Origin: Burkholderia sp. IMCC1007
GTDB taxonomy: Bacteria > Pseudomonadota > Gammaproteobacteria > Burkholderiales > Burkholderiaceae
Assembly: GCF_027257875.1 (NCBI RefSeq)
Contig: NZ_JAPVQY010000041.1
Span: 1 to 64,000 of the forward strand
Reading direction: 5' to 3'
Length of the DNA: 64,000 bases
Shown piece by piece: positions 35,601 through 44,388 of the stretch. Numbering within the stretch: the first letter of the stretch is position 1; each line of letters starts with the position of its first letter. The notes below the pieces were generated by a model that was given only the letters and a program-made list of their open reading frames with translations, had not been told where the DNA came from and made no database searches. The translations under genes were made by a program, and so were the position numbers.

Positions 35601-36677
35601 ATGGAAATAATCAGTGGGAGCAAACTTGCGCACAGGATGTCGGAGTTAGCGGCAGCTGCGATGTTGTTGTTGTGTTCCAATGCGGCATTCGCGCAGTCGT
35701 CCATCGCAATTTACGGCGACCTCGATATCGGAGCCCAGTACCTTACTAATGCTGATGCAAACGGTAAGTCAGTATTTGGACTCCAATCTGGCAACGCATC
35801 TCCGACAAGATTCGGTTTAACAGGAGCGGAGGACCTTGGTGGGGGGTATAAAGCCATCTTCAAGCTCGAAAGCGGTTTTAACATCGCGAATGGTCAGTAT
35901 GTATTCTCCGGCGTACCGTTCGACCGCTATGCATATGTCGGACTGGACAGCAAGTTCGGCACGCTGACGTTCGGCAGACAGCGTAGTCTCCTCTTTGAGC
36001 AGTCGGTTCTTTATGACCCGACGTATCTTGCGCAGTTTTCAACCATGTCTACCAACTACATTCCCCTTGGTAGCCTGAATCAGAACAACGCCGTCAAGTA
36101 CATATCCGCACCTTATGCGGGCGTCAGTGGCGCGCTCATGTACGGCTTCGGTCAGCAGGTGGCTGGAAATTTCCGCGCCGGACAGTTCATAAGTGGCTTG
36201 CTTGCATACGAGGCTGGCGGCTTCGGAGCGCGAGTTGTCTACGAACAAAGCAAGGGTACGGTTACGACTGCTCCATCATTGGACCAATCGGGATTGGTCG
36301 ACCGTCGGGTGAGTTTGGCCGCTCGCTACAAGCGTGCCCTGACCACCGCTTACGCTTGGTACACAAACGTGAGCGGGGACTTGCATTATTCGCCTCCCGG
36401 CAATGTATATGGAGGAGGACTATCCCAGCAATTCTTCCCAGACTTCAGCGTGGTGGGAGAGGTAAATCACTACCAGACACGGGACGATTCTGGCCATCCG
36501 ACATGGTTCACCATCGGAGCGCTCTACAACCTCTCGAAGCGCACAACCCTCTATGTCTTTGGGAGCGTGCTGCGAAATAACGGTGGACGAGGCTTCACTG
36601 TGAACACTTACGATCTGGTTTCGCCCGGTAACACAAACCAAACCGGTGTGCAGGTTGGTATCAACCATCTTTTTTAA
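35601..36677 (+). CDS. Gram-negative general porin, intact
   Basis: This 358-residue outer-membrane porin is of the Burkholderia type. A signal peptide ends at AAFA/QSS, and the mature protein starts SSIAIYGDLDIGAQYL. The signature RFGLTGAEDLGGGYKAIF and FGTLTFGRQ follow, and it ends GVQVGINHLF with the required C-terminal Phe. GGAGG precedes the ATG. Unlike the porin at the left edge it is complete. Its place inside the catabolic cluster suggests substrate entry. Confidence 0.92.
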   Translation: MEIISGSKLAHRMSELAAAAMLLLCSNAAFAQSSIAIYGDLDIGAQYLTNADANGKSVFGLQSGNASPTRFGLTGAEDLGGGYKAIFKLESGFNIANGQYVFSGVPFDRYAYVGLDSKFGTLTFGRQRSLLFEQSVLYDPTYLAQFSTMSTNYIPLGSLNQNNAVKYISAPYAGVSGALMYGFGQQVAGNFRAGQFISGLLAYEAGGFGARVVYEQSKGTVTTAPSLDQSGLVDRRVSLAARYKRALTTAYAWYTNVSGDLHYSPPGNVYGGGLSQQFFPDFSVVGEVNHYQTRDDSGHPTWFTIGALYNLSKRTTLYVFGSVLRNNGGRGFTVNTYDLVSPGNTNQTGVQVGINHLF

Positions 36678-36817
36678 TCTCTGCACGGACGAAGCGTCTT
36701 GAACCGCTGGCAGAACGGCGACCGGTATAGCGATTTGACTACTTCGTGGTCACGCTGATAGGGAATTCGCGCGGAAAGCTGCGGTCTTGGATTGCGAACT
36801 GAGCGACAGGAGTAGAC

Positions 36818-38029
36818 GTGAGTAACGAATTCCGACAACAGGGCTCACCATTGGCCGGCGTGAAGGTGCTGGAACTGGGGTCATTGATAGCGGGCCCGTA
36901 TGCCTGCACTTTACTTGCCCAATTTGGAGCGGAGGTCATCAAGGTGGAGCCGCCGGGTATCGGTGATCCTTTGCGCAAATGGCGAAAGCTCCACGAGGGA
37001 ACGTCGCTTTGGTGGTACACACAAAGCCGGAATAAGAAATCGCTTACATTGGATCTCAAGACAGCCGAGGGGCGCGACGTTATCAAGCGTTTGGCACAGG
37101 AAGTTGATATTGTCATCGAGAATTTTCGGCCGGGTACTCTCGAGAGGTGGGGCATCGGTTGGGAACAGCTTTCTGAATTGAATCCAAAGCTGATAATGGT
37201 CCGGATTTCCGGCTATGGGCAGACCGGGCCTCTGGCGCAGCGGCCGGGATTTGCGGCAATCGCCGAGTGTATGGGTGGACTTCGGCACACGTCTGGGTTC
37301 CCCGACAGACCGCCGGTTCGCGTGGGTGTGAGCCTCGGAGATACGCTTGCTTCGTTGTACGGGGCAATCGGAGCGCTGCTTGCAATGCACCACCTGAACG
37401 TCAACGGAGGTACTGGGCAATTTATTGACGTCGCGCTGTACGAGTCCGTCTTCGCGATTATGGAGAGTTTGATTCCGGAGTTTTCAGTTCAAGGTCATGT
37501 TCGAGAGCGCACCGGGGCGAGTCTTCCGGGCATCTCTCCCTCGAATACGTATCTCTGTGGTGATGGAAATTACATAATCATCGCTGGCAACGGCGATGCA
37601 ATATTCCGTCGCCTCATGAGCGCAATTGGTCGCCTCGACTTGAGTGAGGACCCGGCTCTTGCTCAAAACGATGGTCGAGTGAAGAACAACGAGATGCTCG
37701 ATGCAGCAATCTCCGCGTGGACTCGCGAGCGTATGCTCGAAGAGGCCTTGGATATTCTGGAAAAAGCCGAGGTCCCCAGTGGCCGAATCTACACCGCGGC
37801 AGACATCTTGCAGGACCCTCAATACAACGCGCGTTCGATGATTGAGCAGCATGTGCTGCCTGACGGAGTACCGGTGCATCTCCCCGGAGTTGTGCCGAAG
37901 CTCAGTGCCACGCCTGGAGGTACCAAATGGCTCGGTCCCAAGCTCGGACAGCATACCGATGAGGTTTTGGGATCACTGGGCTTTGCAAGTGGCGATATCG
38001 CCCAGTTGCGCGAAAAAGGTATTGTTTGA
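36818..38029 (+). CDS. Family III CoA-transferase (CaiB/BaiF)
   Basis: This 403-residue enzyme moves CoA between carboxylic acids. It has LAGVKVLELGSLIAGPYACT, RNKKSLTLDLKT and the catalytic aspartate D175 (VSLGDTLASLYG), equivalent to D169 of formyl-CoA transferase. The start is a GTG at 36818 with AGGAG at good spacing. It is followed by a lyase gene 8 bases later and a LeuCD-type hydratase, so it probably activates a hydroxydiacid such as malate or citramalate. Confidence 0.92.
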   Translation: MSNEFRQQGSPLAGVKVLELGSLIAGPYACTLLAQFGAEVIKVEPPGIGDPLRKWRKLHEGTSLWWYTQSRNKKSLTLDLKTAEGRDVIKRLAQEVDIVIENFRPGTLERWGIGWEQLSELNPKLIMVRISGYGQTGPLAQRPGFAAIAECMGGLRHTSGFPDRPPVRVGVSLGDTLASLYGAIGALLAMHHLNVNGGTGQFIDVALYESVFAIMESLIPEFSVQGHVRERTGASLPGISPSNTYLCGDGNYIIIAGNGDAIFRRLMSAIGRLDLSEDPALAQNDGRVKNNEMLDAAISAWTRERMLEEALDILEKAEVPSGRIYTAADILQDPQYNARSMIEQHVLPDGVPVHLPGVVPKLSATPGGTKWLGPKLGQHTDEVLGSLGFASGDIAQLREKGIV

Positions 38030-38037
38030 GACATGAG

Positions 38038-39051
38038 ATGGCTACATCTAACGGAAGGAAGTTGCATGTTCACGACGTCTGCGTTCGAGACGGCTTTCAG
38101 ATGGAATCGGTGTTCGTCCCGACAAACCAGAAGGTGAGCTTGATCGACCGGCTCAGCCGCACGGGCCTCGCCAAGATTGAGGTCACCTCGTTCAGCTCGC
38201 CGAAGGCTATACCTGCTCTAGCAGACGCTGAAGAGGTACTTGCATCCATCGAACGCATTCCGGGTGTCGAGTACACGGCGCTCGTGCCAAATATTCGCGG
38301 TTGCGAACGCGCGTTGAGAAGCAGCCTTGATGAAATCAACGTTGTCATGTCCGCTAGCGAGACGCATAACCGGGCGAACTTGCGAATGACGCGCGAGCAA
38401 TCGCTTGAGCAGTTCGCCGAGATGACTAGGCTAGCCGGTACCGAGGTGGCTGTGAATGCTTCGTTATCGACTGCTTTCGGCTGTCCGTTTGACGGGCAAA
38501 TAGGTGATAGCGACTTGCTGAGGAACATTGAGCGTATTGCTTCGTCGGGCATCAAACGGTTGACGCTGTGCGATACCACCGGAATGGCGAATCCTCAACA
38601 GGTCAGACACATTTGTGACCTCGTGCTCTCGCGTTTCCATGAACTCACGGTGACCGCGCATTTTCACAATACACGGGGAATGGGTCTCGCAAACTGTCTC
38701 GCGGCGCTGGAGGCGGGCATCACCCGATTCGATGCATCTCTCGCTGGGCTTGGGGGCTGTCCTTTCGCCCCAGGGGCTAGCGGGAATGTGTGCACTGAGG
38801 ACATGGTCCATATGTTCAATGCCATGGGGTTCAACACGGGAGTCAATGTCTCGGAGTTGATTCAGCTGGCACTTGAGATTCCGTCGTTGGTTGGACATGG
38901 CGTACCGGGGCAGGTCATGAAGGCCGGGCCCTATGACCGGGTCTATGCGAAGCCTGAGTGGCTTGACGCAGGCCGGAAGCAAACACGCATCGTTCCGACG
39001 AGTAGGGGTTCGATTGATCCCGAATGCAACAACACTGAGGCTGCAAAATGA
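38038..39051 (+). CDS. Hydroxymethylglutaryl-CoA lyase-like enzyme
   Basis: This 337-residue TIM-barrel lyase has VRDGFQ near residues 16-21, TAHFHNTRGMGLAN with the metal-binding histidines, and the diagnostic HMG-CoA lyase loop GLGGCPFAPGASGN. It would cleave a 3-hydroxy-acyl-CoA to acetyl-CoA (or a homologue) and an oxoacid. Its position after a CoA-transferase and before a LeuCD-type hydratase suggests a malyl- or citramalyl-CoA-like substrate. The first in-frame ATG after the preceding stop is used. Its stop overlaps the next start by 4 bases. Confidence 0.88.
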   Translation: MATSNGRKLHVHDVCVRDGFQMESVFVPTNQKVSLIDRLSRTGLAKIEVTSFSSPKAIPALADAEEVLASIERIPGVEYTALVPNIRGCERALRSSLDEINVVMSASETHNRANLRMTREQSLEQFAEMTRLAGTEVAVNASLSTAFGCPFDGQIGDSDLLRNIERIASSGIKRLTLCDTTGMANPQQVRHICDLVLSRFHELTVTAHFHNTRGMGLANCLAALEAGITRFDASLAGLGGCPFAPGASGNVCTEDMVHMFNAMGFNTGVNVSELIQLALEIPSLVGHGVPGQVMKAGPYDRVYAKPEWLDAGRKQTRIVPTSRGSIDPECNNTEAAK

Positions 39052-40457
39052 GTGGACTTACTCTTTTCGAGAAAATCTGGAATAGCCATGTCGTTGCAAT
39101 GCAAGGTAACGACATGGCACTGCTATATGTCGACCGTCATCTCGTTTATGAAGTGACCAGCCCCCAAGCCTTCGAAGGCTTGCGCATTGCCAAGAGAGCC
39201 GTTTGGCGTCCTGATACGGTTCTCGCGACGGCGGACCACAACGTCCCCACGACGGACCGCAGCAAGGATATTCGCGACCCGCTTTCGAGGGCGCAGGTGC
39301 GCCAGTTAGAGAAGAACGCTAATGATTTCGGTGTCACCCATTATGGGCTGCAAGACCACCGGCAAGGAATTATTCATGTAGTGGGGCCTGAACAGGGCGC
39401 GACACTCCCGGGCATGGTGGTCGTAGCAGGCGACTCCCATACTAGCACGCATGGGGCGTTCGCCTCGCTTGCATTTGGGGTCGGCACATCGGAAGTCGAG
39501 CACGTGCTTGCTACCCAGTGTCTTCTCGCAAAACGTATGAAAAGGATGCTCGTTGAGGTCAATGGGAAGCTGCGAGAGGGAGTCACTGCCAAGGACCTCA
39601 TCCTCCACATCATCAGAGTGATTGGGACGGCTGGAGGTACCGGATACGCAATTGAGTTCGCTGGCGAAACGATTAGGTCATTTAGCATGGAAGGTCGGAT
39701 GACATTGTGCAACATGGCCATTGAAGGTGGTGCACGAGTCGGGTTGGTGGCCGTAGACGACACGACCATCGAGTATCTGCGGGATCGCCCATACGCACCT
39801 CGGGGCGCAAGCTGGGACCAAGCCGTGGCGAAATGGAGAAAACTTCACAGCGACCAGGACGCTGAATTTGATCGAATCGAGACATTCGATGCGTCGTCCG
39901 TTAAGCCGATGGTGACTTGGGGAACCTCACCGGAGATGGTTTCACCTGTAGACGGGCACGTACCGGAACTGGATTCAATCGTCGACCCTGTGCGACGCGC
40001 GGCCGCCAGTAACGCGCTCAAATATATGGGTCTCGAGTCGGGGACCCCGATCACTTCGATTGTTCCTCAAAAGGTGTTCATCGGATCCTGCACGAACGGG
40101 CGCATCGAAGATTTCCGGGCAGCAGCGGAGGTTCTTCGAGGTAAAAAAGTCGCGCCTGGAGTACTGCAAGCGCTGGCTGTTCCAGGCTCCGGGTTGGTGA
40201 AGGCACAAGCTGAAGCCGAAGGACTGGACGAAGTCTTTCGGGCGGCCGGATTTGAGTGGCGCGAGCCCGGTTGCTCCATGTGTTTAGGCATGAACGACGA
40301 CAGACTGCAGCCTGGCGAACGGTGCGCCTCAACCTCGAATCGCAACTTCGAGGGTCGTCAGGGAAGAGGCGGGCGTAGTCATCTTGTATCACCGGCAATG
40401 GCCGCTGCTGCGGCAGTTGCGGGTCGTTTCATCGACATTAGCAGGCGGGGACTCTAA
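39048..40457 (+). CDS. LeuC-like hydro-lyase, large subunit
   Basis: This 469-residue aconitase-superfamily protein is of the isopropylmalate isomerase large-subunit type. It has DSHTSTHGAFASLAFGVGTS and the three iron-sulfur cysteines in FIGSCTNGR and EPGCSMCLGMN. Given its operon (CoA-transferase and HMG-CoA-lyase-like genes, no leuA or leuB), it is more likely a hydratase of maleate, citraconate or dimethylmaleate than the leucine enzyme. It overlaps both neighbours by a few bases, so translation is coupled. Confidence 0.9.
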   Translation: MSGLTLFEKIWNSHVVAMQGNDMALLYVDRHLVYEVTSPQAFEGLRIAKRAVWRPDTVLATADHNVPTTDRSKDIRDPLSRAQVRQLEKNANDFGVTHYGLQDHRQGIIHVVGPEQGATLPGMVVVAGDSHTSTHGAFASLAFGVGTSEVEHVLATQCLLAKRMKRMLVEVNGKLREGVTAKDLILHIIRVIGTAGGTGYAIEFAGETIRSFSMEGRMTLCNMAIEGGARVGLVAVDDTTIEYLRDRPYAPRGASWDQAVAKWRKLHSDQDAEFDRIETFDASSVKPMVTWGTSPEMVSPVDGHVPELDSIVDPVRRAAASNALKYMGLESGTPITSIVPQKVFIGSCTNGRIEDFRAAAEVLRGKKVAPGVLQALAVPGSGLVKAQAEAEGLDEVFRAAGFEWREPGCSMCLGMNDDRLQPGERCASTSNRNFEGRQGRGGRSHLVSPAMAAAAAVAGRFIDISRRGL

Positions 40458-41107
40458 TGGAAAAGTTTATCGAGTTCAATGGACGCGTCGCTCCTTTGGA
40501 CCGTGCGAACGTCGATACGGACGCCATCATTCCGAAGCAGTTCATGAAATCAATAAGCCGGTCCGGATTTGGCGTGAACCTCTTCGACGAGTGGCGGTAT
40601 CTTGATCCGGGCGAGCCGGGAATGGACATTTCCCAGCGAAATCCCAATCCTCAGTTTGTGCTCAATCAGGTCCGCTTTCATGATGCTACGGCGCTCCTGA
40701 CGCGAGAGAACTTTGGATGCGGATCGAGCCGAGAGCACGCAGTGTGGGCTCTTTACGACTTCGGCATTCGCGTGATTGTCGCTCCAAGCTTTGCCGACAT
40801 ATTCTACGTAAACTGTTTCAAGAACGGGATACTACCTGTTCAGCTCGCGAGCGAGGACGTCGCGAAGCTGTTCGAAGAAATTGCCAATGCCGATGACTAC
40901 TCTTTCCACGTAAGCCTACCTTCGCAACAGCTCACGACTTCGTCGGGTTCGCTCTATCGATTCGAAGTTGATGCGGATCGTAAGAGGAGGTTGCTTGAGG
41001 GCCTTGACGATATAGCGGTTACCCTTAAGTCGCGTGACGCCATACTTGATTATGAAGCAAGGCGCTGCTCCGAAGAGCCGTGGCTTTTCGGACACGCGGC
41101 AGTCTGA
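40457..41107 (+). CDS. LeuD-like hydro-lyase, small subunit
   Basis: This 216-residue protein is the swivelling small subunit that pairs with the gene just upstream. FNGRVAPLDRANVDTDAIIP and NFGCGSSREHAVWAL are the family signatures, the latter binding the substrate carboxylates. The start codon shares a base with the preceding stop (TAATG). It is the last intact gene of the 26-41 kb locus; IS remnants follow at once. Confidence 0.92.
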   Translation: MEKFIEFNGRVAPLDRANVDTDAIIPKQFMKSISRSGFGVNLFDEWRYLDPGEPGMDISQRNPNPQFVLNQVRFHDATALLTRENFGCGSSREHAVWALYDFGIRVIVAPSFADIFYVNCFKNGILPVQLASEDVAKLFEEIANADDYSFHVSLPSQQLTTSSGSLYRFEVDADRKRRLLEGLDDIAVTLKSRDAILDYEARRCSEEPWLFGHAAV

Positions 41108-41141
41108 GAGAGAAACGCCTCATGTTTGTACGAACTGCGAT

Positions 41142-41508
41142 GGTAAGGTTGGCTCGCCGCTTCAAGTCCTGAAAGCCTTCGTCGATCAGCATCAGCGTCG
41201 CGCCCCCCTTCTGGGTCGAGCCGATCTGCAAGGTTTTGCGGATTGCCCGGTCGGGCTACCGACGCCATGCTGCGCAGCTTCGCGATTCTTCCAAACGCTG
41301 CACCTGCGCCAAACGCGATGAGATTCTGCAACCGCAGATCGAATGCGTCTGGCAGTTCAAAATGCAGGTCTACGACGTACCGAAGGTCTGGAAGCGGATG
41401 AATCGGGAAGGTATTTCAGTGGCACGCTGTACGGTCGCGCGGCTGATGAAACTGCAAGGTCTGCGTGGCGAGGTTCGCGGCAAGCAGGTTCGCACGACGA
41501 TTCCTTGA
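41142..41508 (+). pseudogene. N-terminal fragment of an IS3-family OrfB
   Basis: Two frames together give FVDQHQ, VEPICKVLRIA, then SGYRRHAAQLRD and VARCTVARLMKLQGLRGEV with RGKQVRTTIP. This is the N-terminal HTH half of an IS3 OrfB related to that at 404-1300. The catalytic DDE region is absent and a frameshift lies near 41240. It begins about 35 bases after the LeuD-like gene. Confidence 0.75.
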
Positions 41509-41599
41509 AGCTACGAGACGGTTTCTAAATGGCCCCATGGGGGCTGTCCCATGGGGCTGTTAGCTTTCGCGGCGAGCAGTTAACCTGACGCATCGAAAC

Positions 41600-42412
41600 A
41601 ACCGAGGCCGAGGAGTTGGCCAAGCCGATCGTCGACGATGAATTGTGGACACTGGTCGCCCCGCTGCTGCCGCAACCCAAGCCGCGGCGCGAGAAGAACC
41701 CGGGCCGCCTGCCAGTGTCGAATCGCGCTGCGTAGACTGGCATCCTGTTCGTTCTCAAGACGGGACTGCGATGGCGCGACCTGCCTGTCGAGATGGGATG
41801 CGGCTCGGGCGTGACATGTTGGCGACGGCTACGCGACTGGCAGGCCGCCGGCGTGTGGGACTGCTTGCACGAACTGCTGCTCGCGAAGCTGCGCGCAGCA
41901 GACCAGATCGGCTGCTGGTGAGCCGCTGTCGATTCATCGTCGATCCGCGCCGCTGGGGCGGGCCAAAAACTGGGTCCAACCCGACCGATCGCGCGCGACC
42001 CGGTTCCAAGCACCACATCGTCACCGAAGCCAACGGCACGTCGCTCGCCGCGATCCTGACTGGCGCCAACGTCCACGACGTCACGCAATTGCTGCCGTTG
42101 ATCGACGCGATTCCGCCGATTCGTGGCTTGCGCTGCTATCCGCTGCAGCGACCACGCGTGGTCTACGCCGATCGCGGTTACGACTCCGAGCGCCATCGAA
42201 GCGCGTTGCGCAGGCGCGGTATCGAGCCGGTGATCGTCAAGCGCCGCACCGAACACGGCAGCGGCCTTCAAATATCGCTGGGTCATTGAACGCACGCATG
42301 CCGGGCTGCGTCACTTCCGCCGCGTCCGTATTCGTTTCGAGCGCCGTGCCGACATTCACGGTGCATTCCTCAAAGGCGGTTGCTGCCTGATCGGCTGGAA
42401 TAGATGCGCATG
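41600..42412 (+). pseudogene. IS5-family (IS427-type) transposase with stops and frameshifts
   Basis: The sequence AKPIVDDELWTLVAPLLPQP starts a nearly full-length IS427-group transposase. Two in-frame stops (after NRAA and after QIGCW) and two frameshifts (near 41970 and 42275) break it. Recognisable catalytic blocks are AVDSSSIRA, VVYADRGYDSERHR and ERTHAGLRHFRRVRIRFERR. The C-terminal tail ADIHGAFLKGGCCLIGWN matches the remnant at 2322-2425. It is inactive. Confidence 0.85.
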
Positions 42413-42428
42413 CCGGTGCCGTGATCAG

Positions 42429-42520
42429 TGGGAGGAAAGGTCCTCGGAACGCTTTCGGTATCTACCAATGTGGCGGGCTATCTCGACCTGCTCATCTGGG
42501 CAAATTCGTTCGGTGAGGTG
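42429..42520 (+). pseudogene. IS110-family transposase fragment, left of an IS3 insertion
   Basis: The frame reads VLGTLSVSTNVAGYLDLLIW then ANSFGEV and stops at the IS3 element. When the element and one GTG duplication are removed, the frame continues without a break into CRAGVEGTGTYRAGLARALR at 43806. This is the N-terminal region of an IS110-type transposase. Its own start has been lost beside the IS5 remnant. Confidence 0.78.
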
Positions 42521-42573
42521 TGACCCTGTCTCGATTCCACGTACAGCAAGAAGTTTGATAACTTTTTGACTGT

Positions 42574-42912
42574 ATGGAGAACAGGATGGCAGAGAACGTG
42601 GTGCCGAGAAGGCAATACACGCAGGAATTCAAACTGGAGGCGGTGCGCTTGTCGGAGAGCGTCGGTCAGCATGAGGCCGCTCGCAGGCTGGGTGTACCGG
42701 TGGCGACACTGGGCAACTGGTGCCGAGACCAGCGCAAAGGCAATGCTGAAGCGGCGACGGGGCCGTTACCCAGCACGCCGAGCTCCAGTCGTCGCCCGGT
42801 CAGCGATCTGGAGGCCGAGGTCAGCAGGTTGCGCAAGGAGTTGGCCAGCGCGAAGCTCGACATCGAAATCCTCCGAAAGGCAACGGCGTACTTCGCGAAG
42901 GGGGCGCGGTGA
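42574..42912 (+). CDS. IS3-family transposase OrfA
   Basis: The product is 112 residues. QEFKLEAVRLSESVGQHEAA then RRLGVPVATLGNWCRDQ is the helix-turn-helix, and LEAEVSRLRKELASAKLDIE is the coiled-coil leucine zipper. The stop overlaps the orfB start (GTGA), consistent with frameshifting to OrfAB. An alternative ATG lies 12 bases downstream. Confidence 0.92.
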   Translation: MENRMAENVVPRRQYTQEFKLEAVRLSESVGQHEAARRLGVPVATLGNWCRDQRKGNAEAATGPLPSTPSSSRRPVSDLEAEVSRLRKELASAKLDIEILRKATAYFAKGAR

Positions 42913-43772
42913 GGTACGCCTGGATCGACGCACACCGCGACCAGTACAGCGTGAGCCGGCTGTGCCGGGTGTTGGCCGTCTCGCGCAGCGGGTATTGCCA
43001 GTGGCGGGCTCGCCCGCCCAGCGTCAGGGCGCAGGCCAACCAGGCGCTGGATGCCGAAGTGGCGGCCATCTACCGGGCCAGTCGCGGCAGCTATGGCCGT
43101 CCTCGCATCGTGCGACAATTGCGTGCTCAGGGCCGGCCGGCGAGCGCTGAGCGCGTGCGACGCAGCCTGCAACGTCAGGGGCTGCGCCCGGTCTACAAGC
43201 GCCCGTATCGAGTCACCACGGATTCGACGCATCATCTGCCGGTGGCGCCGAATCTGTTGGATCGGCGCTTCGATGGCTGGCAGCTGAACCAAGCGTGGGT
43301 GAGTGACATCACGTTCATCGCCACTGACGAAGGCTGGCTGTTTCTCGCGGCGATCCTCGATCTGGCAAGCCGGCGTATCGTCGGCTGGTCGATGTCGGAG
43401 CGAATCAACGCGGATCTGGTCTGCCAAGCATTACGCAGTGCGTACTGGCAACGCAAACCCGGGCCCGGATTACTGCTGCATTCGGATAGGGGCAGTCAAT
43501 ATGCCAGTTGGGCGTATCGCGATCTGGCCGCCGAGTTCGGCATGATGGTCTCAATGAGCCGGCGTGCAAACGCGTGGGACAACGCGCCGATGGAGAGCTT
43601 CTTTAAAACCCTGAAGGTCGAGCGCATTTACCAAACGCGCTACGAGACCCGCGCTCAGGCTCGCCTGGACATCGTCGACTGGATCGAAGGCTATTACAAT
43701 CGACAGCGCATGCACACGTCGATCGACTACTGCACTCCCGTCGAATACGAAACCCTACGCGCTGCTGCATGA
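42909..43772 (+). CDS. IS3-family transposase OrfB (DDE integrase)
   Basis: The product is 287 residues. The HTH_21 region (YGRPRIVRQLRAQG) precedes the integrase core, with acidic residues in WVSDITFIAT, LLHSDRGSQYAS and NAPMESFFKTLK. RMHTSIDYCTPVEYE closes the domain as is usual. The start is a GTG overlapping the orfA stop. The frame is intact. Confidence 0.93.
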   Translation: MRYAWIDAHRDQYSVSRLCRVLAVSRSGYCQWRARPPSVRAQANQALDAEVAAIYRASRGSYGRPRIVRQLRAQGRPASAERVRRSLQRQGLRPVYKRPYRVTTDSTHHLPVAPNLLDRRFDGWQLNQAWVSDITFIATDEGWLFLAAILDLASRRIVGWSMSERINADLVCQALRSAYWQRKPGPGLLLHSDRGSQYASWAYRDLAAEFGMMVSMSRRANAWDNAPMESFFKTLKVERIYQTRYETRAQARLDIVDWIEGYYNRQRMHTSIDYCTPVEYETLRAAA

Positions 43773-43805
43773 CATGCTGTACGTGAAAACGAGGCAGGGT
43801 CAGTG

Positions 43806-44160
43806 TGCCGCGCTGGCGTCGAAGGGACGGGCACTTATCGAGCGGGACTGGCCCGCGCATTGCGAGAGGACGATATCGAGGTGTTCGAAGTCAATCGGCC
43901 CGATCGAAGCGGCTCGGAGAACTGGCGGAAAGTCTGATCCAACAGATACAGAGAATGCTGCCAGACCGTCCTGTCTGGAGAGGCATCAGCAATCCCCCAA
44001 GGAGCAATCTGGAGCCGCAGAAGCGATGCGCGCAGTTTCCGTTGCTCGGAGCAGCGCCCCAGGAGCGCGTTCCCTCGAGCCTGTATTCGGGGCGGATGCT
44101 GAAATCGTTCGAGCTCGGCGGCGCGGTACGGATATCGCCGCTCCACTGCCATGTGCCTGA
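43806..44160 (+). pseudogene. IS110-family transposase fragment, right of the IS3 insertion
   Basis: The frame continues CRAGVEGTGTYRAGLARALR and EDDIEVFEVNRPDRSG up to a stop at about 43936. Further similarity (GKSDPTDTENAAR, PKEQSGAAEAMRAVSVAR) appears in a different frame to about 44070. A frameshift independent of the IS3 insertion is therefore present. The C-terminal Tnp20 part is not recognisable. The right limit is approximate. Confidence 0.75.
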
Positions 44161-44388
44161 CGATATTGCGCAATTTTTGGCGATTACCGGCACGCTGACA
44201 GCGAACCGCTGATCGACGACAAGGCTCGGACCGTCCGGGCCGTGTCGCTTTCGGCGCCGGAAAACGCGCGGCGCAATAGGTTCGGGCTATGACCGGCAGA
44301 TTCAATGGATAGTTGTCGCCGGACGGGTTTCCGCGTGTAATGGCCTGCGAAACCGGATGATGCCAACGACCCGATGGAGGAACAGCGC

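Larger units (their letters stand above)
42521..43802 (+). mobile_element. Complete IS3-family insertion sequence with GTG duplication
   Basis: The element is 1282 bp. Terminal repeats start TGACCCTGTCTCGATTCCAC on the left and, read inward from the right, TGACCCTGCCTCGTTTTCAC, sharing 24 of 28 outer bases. A 3-bp direct repeat GTG flanks it (42518-42520 and 43803-43805). Both transposase frames are intact. It is inserted in an IS110 transposase gene. Confidence 0.95.

Noticed and set aside
39048..41107. Annotation as leucine biosynthesis leuC and leuD
   Set aside because: No leuA or leuB is nearby and the operon holds a CoA-transferase and HMG-CoA-lyase-like gene. A catabolic hydratase fits better, though it is not proven.
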